NCBI GenBank assembly: GCA_946885815.1
Contig: CAMPHE010000025.1
Coordinates: 1-11,801 of the forward strand
Source of the DNA: an uncultured Arenimonas sp.
GTDB taxonomy: Bacteria; Pseudomonadota; Gammaproteobacteria; Xanthomonadales; Xanthomonadaceae
Length of the DNA stretch: 11,801 nt
Reading direction: 5' to 3'
Shown here: positions 1 to 6,945 of the stretch, one piece after another
How positions within the stretch are numbered: the first letter of the stretch is position 1
How the letters are laid out: each line of letters opens with the position of its first letter
The notes under the pieces: model-generated
What the model was told of the DNA's origin: nothing
Seen by the model: the letters and a program-made list of their open reading frames with translations, nothing else
Database searches by the model: none
Program-made: the position numbers and the translations under genes

Positions 1-398
1 GCCCAGCCGAGCACGACACGCGCGAGATGCGCGAGCGGGACGCCGATGAAGGCGTGCGGCCGCGCTTCGGCGAGGCACTGCTTCAGCGCGCGGCGGTCGA
101 TGCCCGGGTCGACCAGCACCGGCACCGCGCCCGCCTTGAACAGCGCGAACATCAGCAGGAAGAACTCCGGCGACGGTCGCACCATGATCACCGCGCGGCT
201 GCCGCGCACCACGCCCGCCTTCGCCAGCCCGGCGGCGATCGCGTCGGAACGCGTGTCGAGTTCGCGATATGTCAGCGCGACGTCGTAGCGCGCGAACCCG
301 TCGGCGCCGCGCGCGCCGGGGCACCGCAGCGCGATGCGTCCGGGCGCGTCGGCGGCGAGCCGCGGCAGTGCCGCGGCGATGTTGCAGGGCGCGCCCAA
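1..398 (-). CDS. oleC: OleC, beta-lactone synthetase (AMP-ligase family), N-terminal 132 residues
   Basis: OleC uses ATP to turn the 2-alkyl-3-hydroxyalkanoate made by OleA and OleD into a beta-lactone, the substrate of OleB. Hand translation of the minus strand gives an N-terminus starting [20 protein letters not shown], then [39 protein letters not shown] and [20 protein letters not shown]. These are the first segments of acyl-adenylate-forming enzymes and agree closely with Xanthomonas OleC as I remember it. No ATG is in frame near the start. TTG at 398-396 places CNIA four residues in, about where Xanthomonas OleC starts; CTG at 416 is a weaker choice. No good ribosome binding site precedes TTG, and the gap to the upstream stop is only 14 bp, so translation may be coupled. 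The P-loop and later motifs are beyond the left edge. Family is secure; the exact start is not. Confidence 0.9.
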   Translation of the reverse strand, partial: MGAPCNIAAALPRLAADAPGRIALRCPGARGADGFARYDVALTYRELDTRSDAIAAGLAKAGVVRGSRAVIMVRPSPEFFLLMFALFKAGAVPVLVDPGIDRRALKQCLAEARPHAFIGVPLAHLARVVLGW

Positions 399-412
399 CG
401 CCGCGTCGCGCG

Positions 413-1327
413 TCAGCGCATCGCCTCGGTCGCCGTCGGCGCGCCGTCGGTGGCGTTGTCGCGCACCTGGTTGTCGCCGAAGCTGCGCAGCACGCCACCA
501 TTGGCCGACTGCAGGCCGATGCCGTTGTCGGCGACCGTGCTGCCCGACAGGTACACCGTGGCCTCCGGCCGCGTCGCCTTGACCCCGACGCCATTGCCCG
601 AGACCAGGCTGCCGTCCACCGACACGCGGGCGAACGCGGTGCCGGTCGGCGCCACGACGTTGATCCCCGAGTTCGTGTTGCCGGCGATCGTCGACGCGGC
701 GATGGCCACCTGCGACCCCGACTCCGCGCGCACCCCGGCGTCGTTGTTCAGCAGGCGCGTGCGCGCGATCGTCGCGTTCAACCGCGACGTGGTCTCCGGC
801 AGCAGGAAGAGGCCGGTGCCGTTCGCCTGCACCACCGAGTCGACGACGCGCAGCCGGCCCGCGACGTTCGTGCCGCCCTCGAACGAGAGACCGCGATCGA
901 ACCCGCGCACCTCGACGCCGTCGATCGTCAGCGAGCGCGCATTGAAGTAGCGGATGCCGGTCAGCGCCGAGTTGACGCCTTCGATGCTCAGGTTGCGGAG
1001 CACGACGTCGGCGCCGGGCGCGTTCACCACCACCGCGCTGGTGCCGGAGGCGAGCAAGGAGGCCAGCTGGTCGTTGCCGTCGAGCGTGATGCCCTTGGTG
1101 ATGGTCACCGCGCCGAAGCCGCCGGGATCGAGGACGCTGATCTCGCCCCCGGCCGCCGTCTTGCTGATCGCACCGGCGAACGTCTTGCACGGCGCGGTGC
1201 GCGAGCACGGGTTGGCGTCGTCGCCCACGCCGGACACCCAGGTGCGCGTCGCCTGCGCGGCCGCAGGGCCGGCGAACAGCGCGGCGAGGACGAGGGCGGT
1301 CGTCGCGAAGAAACGAATCGTGGTCAT
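413..1327 (-). CDS. secreted right-handed parallel beta-helix protein (second of tandem pair)
   Basis: A 304-residue protein with a clear signal peptide ([20 protein letters not shown], cleavage likely after the PAAA/QA region near residue 24), so it is expected in the periplasm or outside the cell. After it comes [20 protein letters not shown] with Cys41 and Cys47, which could form a disulfide, then short repeating strands rich in G, N, S and V (for example [34 protein letters not shown]) typical of right-handed parallel beta-helices. No pectate-lyase or other catalytic signature is recognised, so function is unknown. The ATG at 1327 is preceded by GAGGAG at about 8 bases, overlapping the stop of its upstream paralogue (10 bp gap). 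The stop lies 14 bp before the presumed oleC start. It appears to be co-transcribed with oleB and oleC, although no role in olefin synthesis is known for such proteins. Confidence 0.88.
   Translation of the reverse strand: MTTIRFFATTALVLAALFAGPAAAQATRTWVSGVGDDANPCSRTAPCKTFAGAISKTAAGGEISVLDPGGFGAVTITKGITLDGNDQLASLLASGTSAVVVNAPGADVVLRNLSIEGVNSALTGIRYFNARSLTIDGVEVRGFDRGLSFEGGTNVAGRLRVVDSVVQANGTGLFLLPETTSRLNATIARTRLLNNDAGVRAESGSQVAIAASTIAGNTNSGINVVAPTGTAFARVSVDGSLVSGNGVGVKATRPEATVYLSGSTVADNGIGLQSANGGVLRSFGDNQVRDNATDGAPTATEAMR
1111..1260 (-). repeat. direct repeat copy 2, 5' module of beta-helix gene
   Basis: Aligns without gaps to 2051-2200 at an offset of exactly 940 bases, with 14 mismatches in 150 positions by hand count. 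It encodes the conserved mature N-terminal block of the two secreted paralogues. Identity drops in the signal-peptide side and in the helix rungs. Confidence 0.85.
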
Positions 1328-1337
1328 GTCCGGCTCC

Positions 1338-2273
1338 TCAAAGCGTCGGGACGGTCGCGGTCGGCGAACCGTCGGTGTCGTTGCCGGCGACGCGGTTGCG
1401 TCCGGTGGAAACGATCGCGCTGCCGTTGGCGGCGATCAGTCCGATGCCGTTGTTCACGATCGTGCTGCCGTCGAGGTTGATCGTGGCCGCGGCGCCGCTG
1501 GCCTTGACCGCGGCACTGGCGGGATTCGACGACGGGTTGTTGCCCGACAGCAGGCTGCTCCGGACGGTGACCTGGGCGACGCCCGACGACGCGACCGCGC
1601 CGACGCCGGCATTGGTGTTGTCGCTGATCACCGAGCGGTCGATCGACACCATCGACCCCTTCTCGGCGCGGACCCCACCGCCATTGCCGATGACCGAGAC
1701 GCCGTCGAGCGACGCGATCGCGGTACCGCTCACCCCCGGGCTGATCAGCACCCCGTGACCGGCGCGGCTGAGCGTGCCGCCGGTGACGTGCAGCTCGCTG
1801 GCCCCGACGGGCTCGAAATCGATCGCGGCGCCGGTGAAGCCGTCGACGTCCACGTTCTGCATATGCAGCGCGCCGCCGCCGATGAACCGCACGCCGTTGA
1901 TGCCGGTGCCCGCGCCGACGATGGACAGGTTGCGGAGCACGACCACCGCGCCCGCCGCGGCATTGATGAAGACGCCGTTCGTGCCGGACGCGAGGATCGA
2001 CGCGTGCTGGCCGCGCCCGTCGATCGTGATCGCCTTGCCGATCGACACCGCGCCGTAGCCGCCGGGATCGAGCACGTTGATGGTGCCGCCGGTCGCCGTC
2101 TTGCTGATCGCGCCGGCGAAGGTCTTGCACGGCGCGGTGCGCGAGCACGGGTTGGCATCGTCGCCGACGCCGGACACCCAGGTGCGCGTGGCCTGCGCCG
2201 ACACGGATGCGGAAAAAAGCACGGCGCAGGCGAGCACCGCCAGCCTTGCGAAGAGCGCTGCATGGAAGGTCAT
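1338..2273 (-). CDS. secreted right-handed parallel beta-helix protein (first of tandem pair)
   Basis: A 311-residue paralogue of the gene that follows it. Signal peptide at residues 1-26 (LAVLACAVLFSASVSA, then QATRTW). The mature N-terminus repeats the [20 protein letters not shown] block (Cys43, Cys49), followed by [20 protein letters not shown] and a series of short Gly/Asn/Ser/Val strands such as [24 protein letters not shown] and STIVNNGIGLIAANG, as in beta-helix proteins. The ATG at 2273 was chosen over a long in-frame upstream extension because the extension lies inside oleB, the signal peptide begins at this Met, and AGGGG sits about 8 bases upstream. It starts 59 bp after the oleB stop, on the same strand. 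The first ~60 mature residues are nearly the same in both paralogues and the helical rungs differ. Function is unknown; it could be a surface or periplasmic structural or binding protein. Confidence 0.88.
   Translation of the reverse strand: MTFHAALFARLAVLACAVLFSASVSAQATRTWVSGVGDDANPCSRTAPCKTFAGAISKTATGGTINVLDPGGYGAVSIGKAITIDGRGQHASILASGTNGVFINAAAGAVVVLRNLSIVGAGTGINGVRFIGGGALHMQNVDVDGFTGAAIDFEPVGASELHVTGGTLSRAGHGVLISPGVSGTAIASLDGVSVIGNGGGVRAEKGSMVSIDRSVISDNTNAGVGAVASSGVAQVTVRSSLLSGNNPSSNPASAAVKASGAAATINLDGSTIVNNGIGLIAANGSAIVSTGRNRVAGNDTDGSPTATVPTL
2051..2200 (-). repeat. direct repeat copy 1, 5' module of beta-helix gene
   Basis: Partner of 1111-1260 (same orientation, about 91% identical by eye). 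Shows that the two adjacent genes arose by tandem duplication or are kept alike in this segment by gene conversion. Confidence 0.85.
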
Positions 2274-2332
2274 ATCGATTTCCCCTGGAGACCGGAGGCC
2301 CGCGGCCGCGGACCTCGGCCGATTATGCGCGC

Positions 2333-3268
2333 TCAGACCGGATTGCGATCGAGGAAATCCCGGATCCGCGGCACCAGCACTTCGTGCTTGTCCTCGAGCA
2401 CGTAGTGCCCCGCGTCGTCGTACACCTGCTTCTCGGCGCGGGGGAACGCCTTCTCGAACTGCGTCAGGAAGTGCCGGTCGAACACGAAGTCCCGCAGGCC
2501 CCAGCCGATGAACGCCGGCCGGTCGGCGAACGCCGCGAGCCGGCGGCCCGACTCCTCGACCACGTCCCAGGCCCGGTCGCCGTGCGCGAGCGGGATGTCC
2601 TGCACGAAACGCACGGTCGCGATGCGGTTGCGCCAGCTGTCGTACGGCGCCAGCAGCGCCCGGCGCACGTCGGACGCGAGCGGACGCACGACGCCCTGGT
2701 CGGCGGCGCCGGCGGCGAACGCGTTCACACCGCGGATCAGCCATTCGCCGAGCTTCCAGTTGCGCCCCAGCGACAGCTGCCACGGCATCTTCTTGCCGGC
2801 CGGCAACGGGAACGCCGCCGTGTTGGTGATCACCAGCCGCTTCACGCGGTCGGCATGCTTCATCGCCCAGCCGAAGCCGATCATGCCGCCCCAGTCGTGC
2901 ACGACGAGCGTGATGTCGTCGCCGAGCTTCAGCGAGTCGAGCAGCCGGTCGAGGTCCTGGATGCGATGGCGCAGCGTGTAGCCGTACGCGAGGTCGTCGG
3001 GCTTGTCCGACAGGCCCATCCCGATATGGTCGGGCACGATGCAGCGGTAGCCGTCACGCAGCCCGAGCACGAGGTGACGCCAGTAGTACGACCACGACGG
3101 GTTGCCGTGCAGCATCACGACGGGGGCGTCGCCGGGATCGCCCTCGTCGAGATACGACTGGGCGAGGCCGCCCGGGTGCACGAACGCCTTCGGTTCGAAC
3201 GGATAGTCGGGAAACGGCCCGGTCGCGAGGATCCGGGCCTGCTCGGCGGTGCGATCGGAGACGGTCAT
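2333..3268 (-). CDS. oleB: OleB, alpha/beta-hydrolase, beta-lactone decarboxylase
   Basis: OleB belongs to the haloalkane-dehalogenase branch of alpha/beta hydrolases and decarboxylates the OleC beta-lactone to a cis-olefin plus CO2, within a multi-enzyme Ole assembly. The 311-residue product shows the expected order: HGNPSWSYYWR oxyanion region (residues 54-64), nucleophile elbow HDWGG with Asp125, a cap region near 150-230, GWGLRDFVFD with the candidate acid Asp260, and DAGHYVLED with catalytic His288. Length and motifs fit Xanthomonas OleB. The start at 3268 is preferred to an in-frame ATG at 3361, which lies inside the TonB-receptor gene. No Shine-Dalgarno is close to 3268, but TAGAAT lies 8 bases upstream, so leaderless initiation is possible. 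It follows the receptor gene by 26 bp and precedes the beta-helix pair by 59 bp. Without context it would be called a haloalkane dehalogenase; OleA and OleC nearby decide the call. Confidence 0.93.
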   Translation of the reverse strand: MTVSDRTAEQARILATGPFPDYPFEPKAFVHPGGLAQSYLDEGDPGDAPVVMLHGNPSWSYYWRHLVLGLRDGYRCIVPDHIGMGLSDKPDDLAYGYTLRHRIQDLDRLLDSLKLGDDITLVVHDWGGMIGFGWAMKHADRVKRLVITNTAAFPLPAGKKMPWQLSLGRNWKLGEWLIRGVNAFAAGAADQGVVRPLASDVRRALLAPYDSWRNRIATVRFVQDIPLAHGDRAWDVVEESGRRLAAFADRPAFIGWGLRDFVFDRHFLTQFEKAFPRAEKQVYDDAGHYVLEDKHEVLVPRIRDFLDRNPV

Positions 3269-3276
3269 GGGCGCGG

Positions 3277-3282
3277 ATTCTA
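3277..3282 (-). promoter_or_regulatory. possible -10 element (TAGAAT) for a leaderless oleB transcript
   Basis: The minus strand reads TAGAAT ending 8 bases before the oleB ATG, in the 26-bp gap after the TonB-receptor gene. Transcription from it would begin at or next to the ATG. No convincing -35 element is seen. Read-through from the receptor gene is the alternative. Confidence 0.25.
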
Positions 3283-3294
3283 ACCGCCCCACCT

Positions 3295-5733
3295 TCAGAA
3301 GCGCTGGGTGTAGCGCAGCCAGGTCGTGCGGCCCCAGGCGTCGTAGAGGTAGAAGTTCCACGGACGCTCGTCGAATTCGATCCGCTCGGGCATGCGGTCA
3401 CCGACGTTGGTGGCGCCCAGCGCGACGGTCGCGTTCCACGGCGCATCCCACGACACCGACAGATCGTGCGTCGTCCACGCGCCGACCTGCTCGTGGCTGC
3501 CGATGTGGTGCACCGTCCAGCCCAGGCCGACGCCACCGAGCTGCCAGACGTTTCGCAGCGTCGCGCGCAGCGACGGATGCCCGAACGTGTCCTCCTGGCC
3601 GAAATCGCCCCACGGCCGCGAATAGGTGGACTCCAGCAGCTTCGTCAGCTCCAGCTCGCTGCGCAGCGCGCCCGCATCGTCGAAATCGAAGCCGGCCGCC
3701 GCGCGCACGTCCACCGCGCGCGTGCGGATCGAGGCGTGGTTCGCCCAGCCGGCGACGATGCGGGTGAACCCGAAGTCGCCCGCCTCGACGACGAGCCCGT
3801 CGGGAATCGGGCCGAGCGCGCCGTCCGCGAGATAGATCTCCCCGAGCGTCTCCGGCGAGACGTATTCGATCGCATTGCGGATGTGGCTCGCGCGATAGTC
3901 GATCGACGCCGTGAGCCACATGGCCGGCTGCAGTTCGACGCCGAGACTCCAGTGGTCGGCCTGTTCCGCGTCGAGTTCGGTGTTGCCGCGGATGGTCGCG
4001 GTCGTGCCGAAGCAGGGGAACCACGGGCACGTCCCGATCTGCGCGAACTGTTCGTACGGCAGCAGGCCGATCCGGTCGAGTGCGGGCGCACGGAAGCTTT
4101 CCCCCCACGAACCGCGCACGCCGAGCCAGTCGAGCGGCTGCCACGCGAGCGACACCTTCGGCGAGAACACCGATTCGGTCTTGGTGGTTTCCAGCTCGTC
4201 GTGGCGGCCTGCGAGCGTGGCTTCCAGCGACGGTGCCAGCGGCAGCCGCCATGCGACCCACGCCGAACGGGTGTCTCGCGACGCGCGGCCCGGATGGCCC
4301 GAGGTGCCGAGCACCGCCCCAGCCACGGACAGCGTGTCGTAGCGGTCGTGCCAGTCCTCGCCCGCCGCCTCGATGCCGAACGACACCACGGATGGGCCGG
4401 TCGGCAGCGCCCACGCCACCCGGCCGGTCGCGAACGCTTCGTCGCGCCGGTGCCGCGCGTCGCGCGCGGTGGTCACCGTGAAACCGGCGAGCACCGACGG
4501 ATCGGCACCGAACGGATCGGAAAGGTCGTAGTCGCCGGCGTTGGCGGCCGCCTCGGCGAGCGATCGCACGATGTAGCCGCGGCCGAGGCTGGTCGCACCG
4601 TAGTCGACGCGGCGCACGCCCGCCTCGACCTCCACCGCGTCACCCAGCGCGCCGAGGAATCCGACGGCGTAGTCCGTCACCCGGCCGTCGACGACATCGT
4701 CGCGCGTGCCGGCGGCGGCGAAGCGGTGGTAGTAGTACGTGGGCAGGCCGTCGCTCGCGCACGCGTCGCCGCAGCGCACGCCCGCGTTGATGTCGTTCGG
4801 CGTGCCGTCCTGCACGATCAGCGCACCGGGCGTCGGCGCGTAGCGGCCGAACGATTCGATCTTCGCGTCGGAGGCCGCGAATCGCACCGACCAGGCGTCG
4901 GTGATCTCGTGGTGGCCCTGCACGAAGACCGACGTGTTCTTCACCGAGGCTTCGTGCGCCGCCGTGCGGTTGAAGTCGTAGGCGCACTCGTCACCGACGG
5001 CGTAGAAGGCGTCGCTGTCGCAGGCGAAACCGGGCGTCGCGACCCACAGGCCGCTGTACCAGTCGTAGTAGTTGTTGCCGTAGACCGAATAGCCGACGGC
5101 GTCGCCCCCGATCTGGTCGCGGGTGAAGGTCATCCCGCGCCGGTTGCGGCCGGCGCCGCCGGTCAGCTGCGTGCGGCCGGTGTCGATGCCGAACACCGCC
5201 GACAGTTCTTCGAGGTCGCCGCCGGCGCCGCTCGGGTCGCCGACGCCGACGCGCAGCTCGGCGCCTTGCAGACGCCGCGTCACGATGTTGATGACGCCCG
5301 CCAGCGCGTCAGGCCCGTAGGTCGCGGACGCGCCTTCCGCCGTGATCTCGATCCGCTCGACCATCGCGAGGGGGATCGCGTTCAGATCGCTGCCGCCGGC
5401 CGGGAACATCGGGTACGCCGGCGCGCGGCGCCCGTCGATCAGCACCAGCGTGCGGCCGCCGCCGAAGCCATGCAGGTCGGCCGCCGCCAGCGACTGCGCC
5501 GAACTTCCCGACTGCGGCCGGAACATGCCGAACGGCGCCAGCACGCTGTCGCGCAGCAGCTCGGCGACCGAGAAGTCGCCGCTGCGTTCGATCTGCTCGC
5601 GGTCGATCACGGTCATCGCCGGCGCGATCATCGGGGCGTCGGGCGCTGCCGCGGCCGCGGTGGCCGGCAGTGCCGCCGCGAGGGTGACGGCGAGGATCGA
5701 ACTGATCGACAGGGCGAGCGGCGAATGGCGCAT
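3295..5733 (-). CDS. TonB-dependent outer-membrane receptor
   Basis: An 812-residue protein with a signal peptide (residues 1 to ~29, ending TAAAAA), a plug domain (about 38-155: TVIDREQIERSGDFSVAELL, then GGGRTLVLIDGRR at 91-103 and VERIEIT...ATYGPDALAGVINIVTRR at 126-154) and a long C-terminal beta-barrel ending in Phe (LRYTQRF), the usual signal for outer-membrane assembly. TonB-dependent receptors import siderophores, cobalamin, oligosaccharides or other large solutes using energy from TonB-ExbBD. The substrate cannot be told from sequence. Loop Cys pairs (GFACDS with GDECAYD; VRCGDACASDG; GTCPWFPC) suggest disulfides outside the cell. The mature N-terminus is short, with no recognisable TonB box before the plug. 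The start has GGAG 6 bases upstream, and TATGAT lies further up. It is transcribed toward oleB, 26 bp away. Confidence 0.92.
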   Translation of the reverse strand: MRHSPLALSISSILAVTLAAALPATAAAAAPDAPMIAPAMTVIDREQIERSGDFSVAELLRDSVLAPFGMFRPQSGSSAQSLAAADLHGFGGGRTLVLIDGRRAPAYPMFPAGGSDLNAIPLAMVERIEITAEGASATYGPDALAGVINIVTRRLQGAELRVGVGDPSGAGGDLEELSAVFGIDTGRTQLTGGAGRNRRGMTFTRDQIGGDAVGYSVYGNNYYDWYSGLWVATPGFACDSDAFYAVGDECAYDFNRTAAHEASVKNTSVFVQGHHEITDAWSVRFAASDAKIESFGRYAPTPGALIVQDGTPNDINAGVRCGDACASDGLPTYYYHRFAAAGTRDDVVDGRVTDYAVGFLGALGDAVEVEAGVRRVDYGATSLGRGYIVRSLAEAAANAGDYDLSDPFGADPSVLAGFTVTTARDARHRRDEAFATGRVAWALPTGPSVVSFGIEAAGEDWHDRYDTLSVAGAVLGTSGHPGRASRDTRSAWVAWRLPLAPSLEATLAGRHDELETTKTESVFSPKVSLAWQPLDWLGVRGSWGESFRAPALDRIGLLPYEQFAQIGTCPWFPCFGTTATIRGNTELDAEQADHWSLGVELQPAMWLTASIDYRASHIRNAIEYVSPETLGEIYLADGALGPIPDGLVVEAGDFGFTRIVAGWANHASIRTRAVDVRAAAGFDFDDAGALRSELELTKLLESTYSRPWGDFGQEDTFGHPSLRATLRNVWQLGGVGLGWTVHHIGSHEQVGAWTTHDLSVSWDAPWNATVALGATNVGDRMPERIEFDERPWNFYLYDAWGRTTWLRYTQRF

Positions 5734-5756
5734 GGGGGACTCCGGAGGGACGAGCG

Positions 5757-5762
5757 ATCATA
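5757..5762 (-). promoter_or_regulatory. candidate -10 (TATGAT) for the TonB-receptor gene
   Basis: In the divergent gap between the receptor gene and the 2H-like gene, the minus strand has AATTAACTATGAT, a locally AT-rich run in very GC-rich DNA. TATGAT ends about 24 bases before the receptor ATG, leaving room for the GGAG ribosome site at 5740-5743. No clear -35 was seen. Assignment is by eye. Confidence 0.4.
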
Positions 5763-5853
5763 GTTAATTCGCGGCGAGCACATTCCTCCCCCGGCATCAC
5801 GGCACCCGCGCGTCGCGGGCGTTATGGTCCGGCCGCCCTTCGAGGAGACCCGC

Positions 5854-6387
5854 ATGCCCGCATCGATCCCGTGGCCCGGCCGCAGCCCGCGCGGCTCGCT
5901 CGTCCTGCCGTTGCCGTGGTCGTTCGTGCCGCCGCTGGCGATGACGTTCGACCTTCCCGAGGCGCCGTTCGCCCGCAAGGCCGAACTGCATCTCACGCTG
6001 CTGTCGCGCCGCGAGGCGGATGCCGCGGCGACGACGCTGCCGGTGGACGAGTGGCCGGACTGGTACGCACGCCACGACTGGCGGCCGCGGCTGACCGACC
6101 GCTGGTTTCTGCTGCAGGCGAAGGCGGACGACCACGTCACCCGCTCGGTGGTGGCGGAAGTCGAGTGCGACGCGCTGAACGCGTTCCGCCGCGAGTTCGG
6201 CTACGCCGCGGCGGTGACGCTGGAGGCGACGCTGCCGCACGTCACCCTCTGGACCGACGATGCCCCGAACGGCATCGGCGTCGCGTCGCTCGCCGACTTC
6301 GAGACGAAATGCGTGCGTCGCCTGACCGCGCGCGAGCGGCAGTCCGGAATCGCGAGTGAGAAATCGGGGACTGTCCCCGATTCTTGA
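5854..6387 (+). CDS. small protein with 2H-phosphoesterase (LigT-like) HxT motifs
   Basis: A 177-residue protein not matched to a named gene. Two HxT motifs are visible: ELHLTLLS (His46, Thr48) and LPHVTLWT (His129, Thr131), 83 residues apart. The 2H phosphoesterase superfamily (LigT/ThpR RNA 2',3'-cyclic phosphodiesterases, AKAP7-like proteins) carries exactly two such motifs about 80-90 residues apart, each adding a catalytic His and a phosphate-binding Thr/Ser. The superfamily call is therefore a motif-based inference; substrate unknown, cytoplasmic (no signal peptide). The start at 5854 is preferred to the ATG at 5824 because GAGGAG lies 6 bases upstream. The last residues (EKSGTVPDS) are coded by a perfect palindrome, so the original C-terminus probably ended earlier. 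The gene is convergent with the Lrp-type regulator, 8 bp apart, and divergent from the TonB receptor. Confidence 0.75.
   Translation: MPASIPWPGRSPRGSLVLPLPWSFVPPLAMTFDLPEAPFARKAELHLTLLSRREADAAATTLPVDEWPDWYARHDWRPRLTDRWFLLQAKADDHVTRSVVAEVECDALNAFRREFGYAAAVTLEATLPHVTLWTDDAPNGIGVASLADFETKCVRRLTARERQSGIASEKSGTVPDS
6362..6382. repeat. perfect 9-bp palindrome, REP-like element or terminator hairpin
   Basis: AATCGGGGA, loop CTG, TCCCCGATT: a perfect stem with a three-base loop inside the 3' end of the 2H-like gene and just before its convergent neighbour. It gives the peptide KSGTVPDS, which I recall as a common odd C-terminal tail in gammaproteobacterial hypothetical proteins, pointing to a dispersed repeat. 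The T-run after it is too short for a classic terminator, but a hairpin between convergent genes could still stop or protect transcripts. Confidence 0.7.
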
Positions 6388-6395
6388 GCCCGGAG

Positions 6396-6815
6396 CTACG
6401 CGCGGTACGAGTGCAGGTGCACGCTCGTTTCGCTGGCGCTGACGCCGGGGATGCCGCGGATGCGCTCGAGCGACGCCGACAGCTCGGCGAGGCTGGCGAC
6501 GCGCAGTTCGGCCAGCAGGTCCCAGCGACCGTTGGTGTCGTGCAGCGCGGCGACGCCCGGCTCGCCGAGCAGGGCGTGCACGACGCGCTGCTGGTGGCCT
6601 TCGACGGCGATCGAGGTCCACGCGCGGATCTCGTCCGGCGTGGCGTCCGGGCGCAGCCGCACCGTGTAGCCGGTGATCACGCCGTCGCGCTGCAGCTTCG
6701 CCATCCGGTTGGTCACGGTGCCCCGGGAGACTTTCAGGGCGATCGCGAGGTCGGCGATGGCGGCGCGGGCGTCGTGGCGCAGGAGAGCCAGCAGGCGGTG
6801 ATCGAGGTCGTCCAT
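6396..6815 (-). CDS. Lrp/AsnC family transcriptional regulator
   Basis: A 139-residue protein of the Lrp/AsnC family. Residues 1-60 are the winged helix-turn-helix (MDDLDHRLLALLRHDARAAI, then LAIALKVSRGTVTNRMAKLQ with the recognition helix around VSRGTVTNRM). Residues ~65-135 are the RAM effector-binding domain, with a GRWDLLAELRV core and a C-terminal ERIRGIPGVSASETSV. Such regulators sense amino acids and form dimers, octamers or larger assemblies. Divergent placement next to ornithine cyclodeaminase suggests it senses ornithine, arginine or a related amino acid and controls that gene. The ATG at 6815 is preferred: family members start this way, and an ATG at 6848 lies within a candidate operator and -10 sequence. 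The longer frame reaching 6947 overlaps the control region of ocd and was not used. The gene ends 8 bp from the convergent 2H-like gene. Confidence 0.92.
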   Translation of the reverse strand: MDDLDHRLLALLRHDARAAIADLAIALKVSRGTVTNRMAKLQRDGVITGYTVRLRPDATPDEIRAWTSIAVEGHQQRVVHALLGEPGVAALHDTNGRWDLLAELRVASLAELSASLERIRGIPGVSASETSVHLHSYRA

Positions 6816-6844
6816 GAGGGCAGGCAGATTGGCAGTCCTGGCTG

Positions 6845-6860
6845 ACATTATGCAGCATGT
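6845..6860. promoter_or_regulatory. candidate operator for the Lrp-type regulator, overlapping its -10
   Basis: ACATTATGCAGCATGT is palindromic at 12 of 16 positions (ACAT..TGCA..ATGT) and lies in the 130-bp region between the divergent regulator and ocd genes. On the minus strand the same bases give CATAAT, a good -10 about 30 bases before the regulator ATG. Lrp/AsnC proteins bind such short AT-rich dyads, so autorepression is the natural reading. Binding is inferred only. Confidence 0.45.
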
Positions 6861-6945
6861 TTGGCGGATGGATGGCGATTCTGCCGTTTCGCGGTGGCGG
6901 CCGGGTCCGGACAATAGCGGGTCCACCCCGACGGAGGATGCGTCC

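Noticed and set aside
1101..2200. Direct repeats as the ends of a mobile element
   Set aside because: The repeats are coding modules of two tandem paralogues in frame; no transposase or terminal inverted repeats flank them.
269..2405. Long plus-strand frames opposite oleC and the beta-helix genes
   Set aside because: Composition is Arg/Ala/Asp-rich with no ribosome sites or motifs; the minus strand holds secreted proteins with clear signal peptides and ribosome sites.
2274..2783. N-terminal extension of the first beta-helix gene to an ATG at 2783
   Set aside because: It would lie inside oleB in another frame; a signal peptide and AGGGG ribosome site mark the start at 2273.
2333..3268. Haloalkane dehalogenase as the function of this alpha/beta hydrolase
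   Set aside because: Sequence motifs alone allow it, but OleA and OleC on the same strand and OleB-like cap segments make beta-lactone decarboxylase the better call.
3466..5763. 765-codon open frame on the plus strand opposite the TonB receptor
   Set aside because: Its translation is Arg/Ala/Val-rich low-complexity sequence with no motifs, and the other strand encodes a full TonB receptor with signal peptide, plug and terminal Phe. It is a high-GC antisense shadow.
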